From Pseudoneurospora amorphoporcata (taxonomy: Eukaryota > Ascomycota > Sordariomycetes > Sordariales > Sordariaceae), in assembly GCA_033297205.1 (NCBI GenBank), contig MU859077.1, positions 1-64,000 on the forward strand: a DNA stretch of 64,000 nucleotides, read 5' to 3'. Of the stretch, positions 1 to 13,872 are shown piece by piece; the stretch's first letter is position 1; every line of letters starts with the position of its first letter. A model generated the notes under the pieces. That model was not told the DNA's origin and searched no databases. It was given only the letters and a program-made list of their open reading frames with translations. The position numbers and the translations under genes were made by a program.

Positions 1-345
1 TGACGTAGAAGGAATAGTGTCCTCAGCAATCAGCCTTCTATATTACAAGGTAGTACAAGGCAGTTACAAGGCACAGTACTAGCTACACGTTAACAAGCCT
101 TAAATTTATAATTGAATAAATATAGCAGGCGGTTCTAGCAAACTACCTACAACGGCTAGTATATTCAATGCCTAGAAGGTTACAAGCAGTTATTAAGGTA
201 AACGATAGGCGTACCAGCTTCTAACTAACCTGCTCGAAGTTACAGTTACAAAATAGTACTCGAAATTTCTAGATTTTAGTATAGTAAATTAACTAATTCG
301 CCGTAACTTCATTATTTCTATTCCTAATCTGTGGGCCTCAAATGC
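1..345. repeat. AT-rich, TpA-rich stretch, probable RIP-mutated repeat relic
   Basis: The first 345 bases are clearly richer in A/T than the rest of the window, full of TA dinucleotides and of stop codons in every frame, and hold no open frame of note. In Neurospora and its relatives, repeat-induced point mutation turns CpA into TpA in duplicated DNA, and this composition is what its old products look like. The composition shifts near 345, where more ordinary GC content begins. No transposon family can be named from what is left, and the stretch probably continues left of the window. An ordinary AT-rich intergenic patch is the alternative. Confidence 0.45.
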
Positions 346-3002
346 GTAATTTTACTAGTTTTTATCCCTGTTACCCCCCTTATCGAAAACTCCTATATGT
401 ACCAAGCTAACGAACTTTCCAGGGGTGATGTGTATGCAGCCTTCCAACAGGCAACATACATAAAGTGGGAAACAGGGTTGCACTCTGCATCTTGTCACTC
501 CATCTAATTTGCCTCTCCATCGGTGGCCTGGCCCGCCCAGCAACTGCGCCCACCCACTACCCAGAGCGACTACAAGAAGTCTCCTGCTCTCGTACAATCA
601 ACACAACATGAGCAGTAGCAATCCCTATTAACCCTACGGGCGTGAAGCCATTGGACATGGCCCTTGATGAGACCAAAAGGGTCCTCTCGGTCCTCATCTC
701 ACCTCTCTCTCCCCCTCCAAAGCTACCCAACCCCTACTGGCTCTGATTGTCATCAGCAACCGGGAACAGGGGGGAAGAATCAAAGCAGCATGGGTTCCAT
801 ACTGTGGACAAGTACCCCGTATCATCCTCATCTTTTTACATAAAGTACCTCCGCTTCGCTTTACCACTTGTTACTTACTATGCCCATCGTCCCCGGTCAC
901 ACGAGACATCGGCCGTTGCATGCAACTGTTCCCAATGATTGCGGCCATCCGCATGGCTATTTTCATCCGTAAGCCACCACCGGAGCCAAGGAAAGATTCT
1001 TGAAGGTTGTCACTCCAGTCACCCGCAAGAAGGGCAAAACAGAAATGCTACTGGCTCAAAATCCCTCGATAGAGCCTTGCGCAAGCTGTTGCATCCTCCC
1101 AAAGAAACCTGCATCTTCTTCCCTTTCTCCCCGTCATCACCACTCCCATCACAACGCTAGATCTTTCTCGGCACCTCGGCAGCCCCTAATGAGCTTGCCC
1201 TGCATGGATGGAGCTGTGGGAGCTAAATCCAACATGGTGCAGCCCATCTATCACATTCGCTTCTCTTCTCATTGCGCATTATCGGATGACTTGGAGGGGG
1301 GTCATCTTTGCTTATTCTCCTCGATTAACCATCACCGCCGTTGCCGGTCGAGTTGCTTTTGCCGCACCAAAGCATGCTTCTGCTTCCTTGTCTTTTCCGA
1401 AGAGATGCCTTGAAATAAGCAGTGGCAACAGAAACATCCTCAGCGCTGAAACAACGAATAAAAAAAGAGGGTGAGCTTCAGCCATCTCAGGCCGTACGAT
1501 ACCCCTCCTCCCCCACCTTTCTGGACAGATCTTGGTGGGTTTGGCAAGAAAGGGTGGTCCGGTCACATAACCCGGACCCGGCGGTGATGTCCTGGCTGCA
1601 GCCAGCCAACGGTGGCCAAGAGCCCGGGGTCCATATCCAGCGGACGCGCAACCGACATGTGTCACACACATATACACGAGGCACAGATGGATGAAGAACA
1701 AGTCGGATCTTTACACCAGGCGGACAGGTTTGTGACGTGAGGGTAACTGCTCAAGCATCCCGTTGCTGCCGCAATTTTGTTCTGTTAAGAAAATCCACCG
1801 GCCATCCCACCTATCTAAGCGGATGAATCGCTGACATCGACAGGTACTTTCATGAGAACTTCCCTGGACCAGCTGAACGAGTTCCGAGCGACCAAACGCG
1901 GCTTTCGCCACGGATCCATCCGAAGTTGCCTGATGAGTTGGCCGTTTGATGATATTGAACAGCTGTTGGACATTACAGAGCTCTTGACGGTCTTGGCTTT
2001 TCGCTTTTCGTTTCTGGAGTTTCTTCCCTGTTTGGAAGATAGTAAACGTGGGTACTTTTACCCGCCTCACCTCTAGGAGCGTTTCGTTGTACAAGGCGGA
2101 CCACCGAAGTTATTACGTGCCGCACACGTTTGAGACGACTTACAACGCTGTACCACCAAAAGACTCCGTACAGTAACCAGTGCCAGAGCAGCAAGCATCA
2201 AGAGTGTATATATGGCAAACCAACTTAATCTTGCCTACATAGTACACGGAGATACCTACACTCACCTACCGACATATTTACTACCAAGTACTACCGAGAG
2301 ATGAAAGTAAGCTGCTGCGCATACATATATCTATAGACACACACACATGTTTGATCCGGATTCTCACAGGTAGGTATCACATAGCCGCAATGCGGGCAAT
2401 CTAAAACATCAGGACAGATGGACGGTCAAGCCACTTACCGTACCGTCGCTACCAAACATCCCGATATTCCAAGAATCTGGATCCTATGTACTATCTGGCG
2501 GTGGGGGTACGGGATATGATGATTCAAGACGAAACACATGATCAAATTACTATATGGGATTCAAAAGGTCGATGAAACGTCTTGTTATGATCTGGCCGAT
2601 GGGATAGAGAAACATGAACGATACAGACACACAGACAAGACGTTTGGGTCCTCCGAGTCAGCAAGAATTACTTACGTACATGTGTCCTAAATATACATTC
2701 AAAAGAGTCGAAACAACGAATGAAGGCAAGATGAGAAAACATGTGAGTCACATACGATACTTAGCATACAGTGCTCATCGTTCATCGTGCTGCTCGTGAA
2801 AGATGAAAAGTAGAGCGACCGAGTGTGAAAAGACAGCTTTCCTTACCTATATACGCAGGTGGCATCTTTGACACCATGCTCTCGGGGAGTTATGACCGAG
2901 TAAATACGAAGCGATACGTCCAGCGTCAAGTCATTCTACAATGTCCGGTGAATACCCCTGACCTCATTGCCTGGCGCGTCGAGATCTCAGAAACCCCCCC
3001 CC

Positions 3003-3059
<57 letters not shown>

Positions 3060-5154
3060 AAAGCAGGCTCCTGCATACATGCACAGACGAGAATTTACCT
3101 CAGGTCAAACCGCGAAGAACTATTGCATCAAACCCATCCCCTTTGGTGATAACATATACAAGAGTGTCCGGGTGAGTATGTCGTAATTTTGTGCACGATA
3201 TTAGGTACCCTCCATTCACCACGCTAGTTGACGCAAGTCACTTCATTTACGAGCCCCCAGTTACCCTCGAATTTTTGTTCTTGCCTTCCTTCTTTTCCTA
3301 GTCCTTCTGCAACATAAACAATCTTATAAAACCACGCACACGAGTGTCAACAACTTGGGAATTGACACCGCCATGTTCCATTCCCGGAACTTCTTTCCAT
3401 CCGATGTCGTATCATACTGTATATCTATAAAAGAAAGGTTATAAACTTCCCCTAAAGCTCCGTATTCAGTATCACCGATGCTGCAATTGCCATCAACGAA
3501 TAGAGAACATCAAATACACAATTTACATTGCACCATATCACTTCAGTTATTCCCAGTTCACTTTATACCCATATGACTAAGCAACACCCGCATTTACGCA
3601 CATCCATACCAACTTCCCATGTCGTAGTATATACCAGTCCAGTAAATGAGGCATCATGTAGCCGGGCAAGGTCTACGGGTTTCGGCTTGGTTGTTAGCAT
3701 ACAATGATCCTAGGACATTGGGGAGTTGAAAACAGGCCCAAATACTCGTGGTTAATGGTGTGGTAGACATGGAGGAAGGAAGAGTGGTCTGAAGGCTAAG
3801 TACCTACGTGTAAGTGGTCATCTCATTTCGACCAGGTACGTAAATACACAAAACAGGTACATGGGCACTCGTGTGTAAAAGCAAATAGAGTAACTAAAGT
3901 GATAACCTAGAGGTAGTTAGATTTCATATCCATTCCTATATACAGACTGGTGAAATGGTGATGATGATTGAAGTGGAAAAGGTATTGTGCAGTGACGGAA
4001 TAGGTACAAGACGCTTGATGGGGATGGAACTGAATGTTGTTCAAGTGCTTGGATAGGTACCAAGCATTGGTATTCCTCCTTGCCTATAGTTTTAGTTTTG
4101 GATTCAAGAACAACAGTCCCTGGTCCCTTCGTTGAGTGTTGCGCACAAAACAAGACTGGTTTGCGAAGGCATGATGATCACAACAACTGGCGAAAGGCAA
4201 GACTGCTAGAAAAGGACCGGGAGGGATTTTGGAGGTGTTGATGTGGCCTGGTATATAAATGTTAGACATGGTAGGCCGGGGACCAAGGGGCAAACCGGAA
4301 GTCGGTACAAAACTTCCATCAACAAAAAACCAACTGGGACTGCACACCGGTTAAAGGATCGGCATAGAGATGAACCATGGTTATGACCATACCCTCGTAT
4401 GGCACCGAGCGTGTCGCGAAGACGAGCAGGTCCCGTAGCTACGTTGATGGCAAACAGATTGGGATATCAACCCATTTCGTCAGCATAGAAATACCGTAGT
4501 TATGTCCACCACCACGCAACTAGATACGCTATCACACTGACACAGTACAGCTTTTTGGGGCAATTGTTCTTCGAAACCATGTTCTTCTATTTCGCTATCT
4601 CGGTTTTGACGTGCTCGGTCGTCGGAAACGAAATCGTAGGTGGGATATATCGATCGGCAAGGCGACAAACAGACATCGGGCGTGAGGGGATGTAAGCCTA
4701 AATGATGGACCTCGATCTTCCACAGCAAAAGCCAACGGAACCCGTGGTGAGTAATAGAACCTTTAATCTTCCTGAATTGAAAATAAAACCGGGAGTGACC
4801 ATGGAGAAGGAATCAAACTCGGGTGATCTTCAGGGACTGCATAGTCAGTTGGGGGAGCAGCAACATATCACAACACGAAATCGACGGGGGACAATGGCTG
4901 GGGGCAATGGGTAGGGGTTCGGCGCTGCGCTTATTCCTCGAGTGTCTCGCAAACCTAGATACCGGGTCCCAGTTTCGTAATGGACGGCTGTATACACGTG
5001 CACACATCATAAGGCGAGGAACACGACGGCTCGGCCTTCAAATCGTCTTTGGTGATTTTTGATTTGCCGTCGTTTGGCAAGCCTGATCGTAAAGCAAGCC
5101 CTGAACTCCTAAACACATGCCAAGAATCCCAATTCGACCTTTCGTAGCCGACAT
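346..5154. other. Gene-poor intergenic region
   Basis: About 4.8 kb between the AT-rich left edge and the end of ribosomal protein L12. All open frames are short (under 140 codons), overlap on both strands, and show no recognisable domain or coherent splice structure. I see a C10-A52 homopolymer block at 2994-3055 and a short CA run near 2338-2347. A non-coding RNA or a long upstream region of a gene outside the window is possible, but nothing in the sequence shows it. Confidence 0.5.
2994..3055 (+). repeat. Compound homopolymer tract C10-A52
   Basis: Ten C are followed directly by 52 uninterrupted A, then ordinary sequence starting GAACAAAGC. It is by far the longest homopolymer in the window. 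It may be a poly(dA:dT) tract or the poly(A) end of a retroposed sequence; I could not see a target-site duplication or a recognisable source gene upstream. Confidence 0.9.
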
Positions 5155-6067
5155 TTACTCCTCGGGGACTGTAACAAAGTCAGCAGGGGCGCCCACGACC
5201 CAAGCCAAGGGGAGACAAGCGCAAGATGCGCCCATGGTGGCGGCGCATGAAACGCAATTTTGGGGGGGTTTGGGGGGGGGGGGGAAGGGGGGTTTGGTAA
5301 CGTACTATCGATCTCACCAGCTTGGATAGCCTCCTGGACGGCCTTGGGGCTCTTGCCATCGACCTGGCAGCCGACGGAGAAAGCGGTACCGAGAACCTCG
5401 AGGACGGTGCCCTTAAGCTCCTTGGAGAAGGACTTGAAGCGCATAGTGCGGGCGATCTCAATGATCTCATCAAGCGAAACAGACTTGTTGTGCTTGATGT
5501 TCTTCTCCTTCTTGCGGTCCCTGGGGGGCTCCTTGAGCGCACGGATGACGAGCGCGGAGGCGGTAGGGACGACGGAGACGGCCGCCTGACGGTTCTGGAT
5601 GGTGAGCTTGACGGTCACGCGGAGACCCTTCTGTATTCGTTGAAAATCGCAATTGTCAGAATTCTGTTTCCCTTTTGTTTCGCTCATGGCGTCGTTCATG
5701 TAGTGTCGGATAGAGAGCCATGATTTCGTACCCAGTCACCAGTAGCCTTGGCGATATCTTCGCCGACCTTCTTGGGGGAGAGACCAAGAGGACCGATCTT
5801 GGGGGCAAGAGCCGACGAGGCACCAACCTCACCACCGGTGGCCCGGAGGGTGCTGCACACAGAAATCGCCCGTCAGTATGTCTGTAATTCGTGTTCGTCG
5901 CGGGTATCGGTGTCGTATCGAGTCGCCTCGAGCGACGGATCGTCGGGTGTGTTCTTACATTTCCTTCACCTCATTAGGATCAAACTTGGGAGCTGTAAAT
6001 CGGCCATGTTGTCAGTTTCATGTCGTCAATCATTACCAGGCAAATAGTAGGGCCATAACTTACGCAT
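5155..6067 (-). CDS. RPL12: 60S ribosomal protein L12 (uL11)
   Basis: This is the large-subunit stalk-base protein of the cytoplasmic ribosome, which binds the GTPase-associated centre of 25S rRNA. Five exons join in frame: 6067-6064, 5992-5959, 5852-5732, 5630-5306 and 5168-5155. They total 498 nt and give 165 residues, exactly the usual L12 length. The N-terminus MPPKFDPNEVKEI, the block TLRATGGEVGASAALAPKIG and the C-terminal DIPEE are typical. The first exon carries only ATG plus one base before a GTAAGT donor, and the last exon carries five codons including the stop, so an intron-free reading misses both ends. Intron 4 (5169-5305) contains a long C-rich run on the coding strand. Introns near the start codon are common in fungal ribosomal protein genes. 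Identification is firm. Confidence 0.96.
5262..5296 (+). repeat. G-run array inside L12 intron 4
   Basis: The plus strand carries runs of 7, about 12 and 6 G separated only by TTT and AA. That is enough for an intramolecular G-quadruplex on the template strand of the L12 gene; the pre-mRNA carries the C-rich complement. It lies wholly within intron 4, between its donor at 5305 and its acceptor at 5169. Confidence 0.75.
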
Positions 6068-6647
6068 GGTGACGGCTGGTGATTGTCAAGATGCACTTGG
6101 ATGGTGTTCGTGGGAAGGAGGAGACCGTACCGAGGATCCAAGACAACGACGAAATCGAAAAAATCCCAATTGTGGGATCTGGACCTGCCTGCCCTAAGGT
6201 TTTGGCGGTGTGTGGCTGGTGCTTTTGGCGGGGTACCAGCCACAAAGTGACAACTTTCAGCCACAATCCATCCCGTTTCATGCTTGGTCAGCGCCGTGCA
6301 GCCCGTGCAGCAACCTACCGCTACGTTCGCCTGCCCAACACCTGCCAAACCTGGGAAAACAACCCCCTGAATGTGAATGGGGACAGAAGGCCAAGGCCTC
6401 CAATCTGCCGCCCAGAAAACCACAACGACATCCCATCGGTGGCAAAACTCCCAATGGACTGTTGAAGATGTAAAAGAACAGCGCACTGAATTCATATTAA
6501 TGATGTGATCTATTTGTGTGCTCGTATAAGTCCACATAAAACTAACGCTAGATAATTCCAACAATGTCATCCACCGCTTCCGGGGCTTGCATTCAACTTC
6601 TTCACCCGCTCCCAACAGCTCACTCGGCCTGTCCACTGCCCTCACAT
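6068..6647. other. L12 upstream region and Sec23 3' flank
   Basis: The 580 bases between two genes pointing the same way should hold the Sec23 3' end on the right and the L12 promoter on the left. Only short overlapping frames are visible, and I can point to no specific regulatory site. Confidence 0.5.
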
Positions 6648-9236
<2,589 letters not shown>

Positions 9237-10760
9237 GTTTGATGCCGACGGCGTCCTCGGTCGATGAGAGCTCGCAGTCGGGGATAGAGAGGAACAAGGG
9301 GTGGTGGTGTCGGTGGTTGACGGTCGATTAGAGGATTAAGGGAATTAATGTCGGGTGGACGGGATGATCGTCTACGCGGTGGTAGCTCCAGAGATCCGGG
9401 GCGGGCGGCCGGGCAACGGGCAACGTCGTCGGGCGGCTACGTGCAAGGTGTCATTAGCTCCGAGACCTGGAACGCACGAGACACTCTCGACAACCACCTT
9501 CCACAGCTGTTGCGGCAGGCGGGACCTGAGGCTGGAAGCTAGGGGGAAAAGTGGGCTCCGTGCGAGTACACCGCGGGGGGCAAAGCAATCGATGAGATAC
9601 GTACGGGATCCCGGTGTCTCGCCAGGGAAGATGCAACAGTTGAAGAACTTCTTTTGGAAGCTCCTGAAAATTCAAGGTCCCCTTTTAAAGTGTTGACCGC
9701 CGTCCAGGAAGCCTTGCTCAAGATCAGAAAGTTGACGACACGCTGTTGTTCTGCAATCGACCATGGGATGAAAGGTGTTTAGAAATTGCTTTTCCTGGAT
9801 GCCGACTGCAGTGTGGGCGATATCAATTCCTGATTTTGCGGCTCTCAGCTGTTGTCGTTCGCTCCCCTCCAGTTGTCGAAAAGGACAGGTATAGTTGGCA
9901 GCTGGCCGGTAGACGACGAGCTGACCCACCGACACTCACCTCACCCTCTCACCGTGGTGAACTGCCGCTCATCAATCGCAGAACAACTCGCAACCACTTC
10001 CGTCAGCACACATTCTGTGCAGTGACGTTCCACGTGCCGTTGCACGACGAAACGACCGATTGATTGGCGAATCGCATCCATCCCAACATCAAGAAAGGAA
10101 GCATACCTACTCGGCATCATATGTTCGCCATTGCCATCACAGCCATGAGTCTTACCAGTGGCCGGCCGGTGACTCTCAGCTAGGTAGTTTTGATTGGGCT
10201 GCTCGCATCTCAACCCGAACGCTCGGTCTTATATCGATGCCTATTACCATGCCAAGCCTTTGGTGTTGAAGGATTCGTACCCTGCCTCGCCTGCCCGCGC
10301 ACCCTGTTTCAGCCCTCGAATTTCCGCTCCGGTGCATGGCCAAGATTACCTTTCGTGTTGCCGTAGGTTGGGTTATCCTCAACAATCCATCTGTCGCGGG
10401 AAGCCCATTAAATCGTCGTTCACTCGCTGGCTCAGTCAATCATGCTGTCAGAGTGCCGGAGCTCGGTAAAACCGCGGCTGTGCTGCATAGCACGAACGCT
10501 CTTCGGCGATCACCCCCTCTTCTAGCCAGGCTCATTCCCACATGCTACTCGACGAGTGGTGATCAGCCTTATTTTAGGCGGCTTCATGGTGTAGTGCTTA
10601 CTTGATGCAACCCCTTCAGGGGACCTCGCCCTTTTTGTGCGTAGGAAGCTGACGCGGGGGGTATGTTGTCCAAGAAGTCTTCTTCTTCCTCCCCCATTCT
10701 TCTTTCTTTTCCCTCCTCTCTCTTGTTGTATTCTTCATATCCCCGGTGAAATCAGACATC
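9237..10760. other. Divergent promoter region between Sec23 and the kelch gene
   Basis: About 1.5 kb separates the start of Sec23 (leftward) from the first ATG of the kelch-protein gene (rightward), so both promoters and 5' leaders should lie here. Several short frames exist on both strands but none has a domain or a consistent splice partner. An upstream exon of the kelch gene encoding a signal peptide could be hidden at the right end; I could not identify one. Confidence 0.45.
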
Positions 10761-12912
10761 ATGGTCAGGAGGTCGACTCCCCTTTTATGGTGTGTAATAC
10801 ACCCATGGATCTGCCAGATGGCTACCAGTACCACTCTCCCCAAACCTGAGGATCCAGTCGTCCTTCCACGACAGGTGGACGGTGCTGTCAGTTCGTCAAC
10901 CTTCCTGCGAAGAGGCTATCATGCCTGTAAGTATTTGTCGTCCAAGTCTCTTCCTCAGCGCACCATGACAATCGGGCTAATCGAACCGAAGCCGCGGTTT
11001 TGGACGGGCGGGTGTACATTGACGGTGGTGAAGTCTCGTATTACAGCGGTACTAACATCAACTTTCAATACTGTAAGCCTACTCACGAACGAATTGTTGA
11101 CCTTACAAAACCATCCTAACTCTACTCTAGCCAACTCTTTGCTATCTATCGATTTGTCCAAGGACTGGACAAGTGATTCAGTCCGGTTCGACTCAAAATC
11201 CAAACCGCGCGGTGCCGCCAACCTCGTTGGCCCAGGAATCTGGGTAGACGAGACGGAAGGTGTCCTATACACGGGGTTTACCGGCGTCAAGTCGGATTTT
11301 GGGGACAACGCCAATCAACCTCAAGGCCTGTGGTCATTTAAGCCAGATGGTAAAGGCGGCGGAGAATGGCAAAACCTGAACAGCACCGCGGACAAGACGT
11401 TTACGGAAAAGCCGAGACCGTTCAAAGGGAAAATAGCTAGCGGCAATGGTGTTGGCTACTTTCTCGGAGGTACGCAAACTTCCTCTCCCGGTCTTAGGAG
11501 GCTTCTTTGTAGGATATTTGTAAAGCTGACCTTGATCAACAGGTTTTAATAGGGAGAGCACCAATGAATCGAACTTCCGCAAGTGGCCGGTGAGTGGCCT
11601 TCTTGCGTACGACTTCGCGTCGAAGAAGGCCACCAACACATCCGTCTCCATTGCTTCAACACAGGGATCAGAGCAACTGGGCAGCATGCTCTACGTTCCC
11701 AACTTTGGCAAAAAAGGGATCCTGGTTTCAGTGGGAGGTTTCATAGGGGGCATGAAGACAGACCAAGACGACGACAAGCTGGTTTCCATGGACACTGCCC
11801 GCATCTTCGACATCGACAGCAATGCTTGGTTCGAACAAAGCACGTCGGGCACCTCACCGGCACCAAGGCAGGAATATTGTATGGCAGGAGTGGCATCGGA
11901 CAACCAAACCTACGAGATCCTCATCTATGCCGGCTGGGGTCGTCATTTGGGCAGCTCATCCGTACCCTTCGACGATGCATACGTGCTCACACTGCCTGGG
12001 TTCTACTGGACCAAAGCCCCCTACACGGCACGGAACCCCAGACACTCGCTCAGCTGCAACGGGGTCGGTGGTGGCCAAATCATAACAATCGGAGGCGTCG
12101 ACAGCACTAGAGAAGGGCCCGAATCAACGTATAAGGGTACTTACACGACCAGCGATCCCTTCCCACAGGGCATCGCCGTGTTTGATCTTGCTACCTTGAA
12201 GATCACAGATACTTACAAAGCGAATCGCACGTCGTACTCGCCTGCCTCTGCGATACAGTCGTACTACAACGACAAGTAAGTTGTCGCCCAATTTCGCTCC
12301 AGAAAACGTAGCAAAACAAAGTACAAGGACTATTCACTAACCACTTCCCCGTGACCCCTTCCCCCAACAAACAGAGGCAGAAAGCCTGAATCCGGCTTCA
12401 CAAACAGCCAACTAGAGTCCGTCTTCGCGCAACAAAACTTCAAAGCCACCAACAACAGCGACGCCTCCTCGCCATCTCCGTCCGGCTCAACAAACGACCC
12501 CTCCAGCAGCAATGAAACCAAAAGCAGCAGCAACGCAGGGGCCATCGCCGGTGGCGTGGTAGGTGGCGTCGCAGCCATTGCCGCGGGTATAGCGCTAGGC
12601 TATTTCCTCGCTCGAAGACGTACAAAGAAGAGGGGGCTGCCGGGGGAGAATGCGGAACAGCAGCCGCAAGGGCAGCCAGGACAGCCAGGACAGCAACAGC
12701 AGCAACAACACCAAAAATCGCCGCTGGGACCCGGACAGCAGCAGGTACAGGAAAACAAGTGGCAGCCGGAGGGTTACGAACCTTATCCTGTTGGTGGCGG
12801 TACTGGGTACGGCGTGGATGGATACCGGCATCAGCAGGCGGTTCATGAGCTTCCGCCCCATCATGTTGTTCATGAGATGCCGGAGAGGAGGAACGTTAGC
12901 GAGATGCCTTGA
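10761..12912 (+). CDS. Kelch-repeat protein with C-terminal membrane anchor
   Basis: Five exons join in frame: 10761-10926, 10992-11072, 11131-11469, 11543-12275 and 12375-12912. They give about 618 residues, or 599 if translation starts at the second ATG, 10818. Kelch-type blades are seen from FLRRGYHAS and RVYIDGGEVSYYS through GKIASGNGVGYFLGG, LVSVGGFIGG, EILIYAGWG and QIITIGGVDS. A Ser/Asn-rich linker leads to a glycine-rich hydrophobic segment (GGVVGGVAAIAAGIALGYF) followed by RRRTKK, a type I transmembrane anchor. The cytosolic tail is rich in Gln, Pro and His. Such fungal proteins are probably cell-surface beta-propellers, but the substrate is unknown. The start is uncertain: the 10761 start gives a weak hydrophobic stretch (PLLWCVIHPWICQ) that is a poor signal peptide, so an unseen upstream exon is possible. 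Confidence 0.82.
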
Positions 12913-13244
12913 TAAATGCTACAGATGGTAATGGGGACAAGGATAGAGTCGTGGTAAATCAACGAGATGAGACGAGATGAAATGCGATGGGGGGAATTCG
13001 GAACCTTGTGAGGGCACGCTCTACTACGTTTCTTTTTTTTTTTTTTTTTCTTTCTTTTTTTTCTTAGTTATACCCTTCTTTATCGTTTTGGAGAGCACTT
13101 AAATAGAAATAGATTTTGATTCGATATATGTATCGCGTACTTCAAATATCAGACATTTGCATTTTCTGTATTCATTTCTCCTTTTCTTTTTTTCCACCTA
13201 CTCAGCGAACCACTTCTCCCCTAACACCCCAACTACACCCATAT
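12913..13244. other. Convergent 3' ends of the kelch and MAPEG genes
   Basis: This short space between converging genes holds a T-rich run at about 13029-13062. Both 3' untranslated regions should lie here. No other feature is seen. Confidence 0.5.
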
Positions 13245-13872
13245 CTAGTACTTTCCCGCAAAAGCAATCTGCACAGCCGTATACGCCGCCGTCAACTTAA
13301 GGGTAAGCAAGCTCAAGGAGCTGACAACAGCAAACTTGGTGCGGCCCTGGGGTCCGCCCTTGGTGTAGCCGATGGTGTAGAACACCCTGCTCAAGCTCCA
13401 CAGGCCGCCCAGAGCACCGGCGAGAACCGGGTACTTGAGGCCCGCGATGAGCATGGCGCCGATGGCGGGGGTGAGGTTTTCGGTAAAGTTGGCGTGGGCG
13501 CGTTGGGCTTTTGTTTTCGGTATGTTAGTTTCCGTGTTGCTGGCCCAGGGGAGCGGGGACGGGGGAGGGAATGGGGAAGAGGAAATGGGAGAGGTAGAAA
13601 AAAAGCATACCGCAGTTAAAGGCAAAAGCCTTGGGGTCCTTCTCGGCTACCTCCTGAGAGGCATAGGCGGCGGGATACTTGACGCCCGAGGCCTTGCGCT
13701 GCGCCCCGGTATTGAGGGAGTGGAAGACGTTGACAAAGAAGGTGGAGACGGTTGCTAGGAGGACGTAGCTGTGGTGCATATGTATTAGTTATTATGAGAC
13801 CATAATGGGAAGGTTGGTTATGAGGATGTTAACTTGCCCGTACTCGTCGGGGAGAGTCACGATGATGGCCAT
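13245..13872 (-). CDS. MGST3: MAPEG-family protein, microsomal glutathione S-transferase 3-like
   Basis: MAPEG proteins are four-helix membrane proteins of the ER; the MGST3 branch conjugates glutathione and reduces lipid hydroperoxides. Three exons join in frame, 13872-13838, 13768-13611 and 13507-13245, giving 151 residues, the usual family size. Markers are the N-terminal LPDEYGYVLL, the FNC-AQRAHANFTENL block and the later GRTKFAVVSSLSLL helix. The family-typical EYG-YVLL junction is obtained only if intron 1 uses a GC donor (GCAAGT at 13837). A GT donor six bases upstream would also keep the frame but would delete the conserved Tyr-Gly and give DDYVLL. Homology cannot prove the enzyme activity of this copy. 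Confidence 0.88.
13832..13837 (-). other. GC-type 5' splice site of MAPEG gene intron 1
   Basis: The donor reads GCAAGT and the acceptor ends CACAG at 13769. It joins GG to C and restores the conserved DEYGYVLL. The rest of the donor matches the U1 consensus well, as is usual for GC-AG introns. The competing GTACGG donor gives a less family-like protein. Confidence 0.65.
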
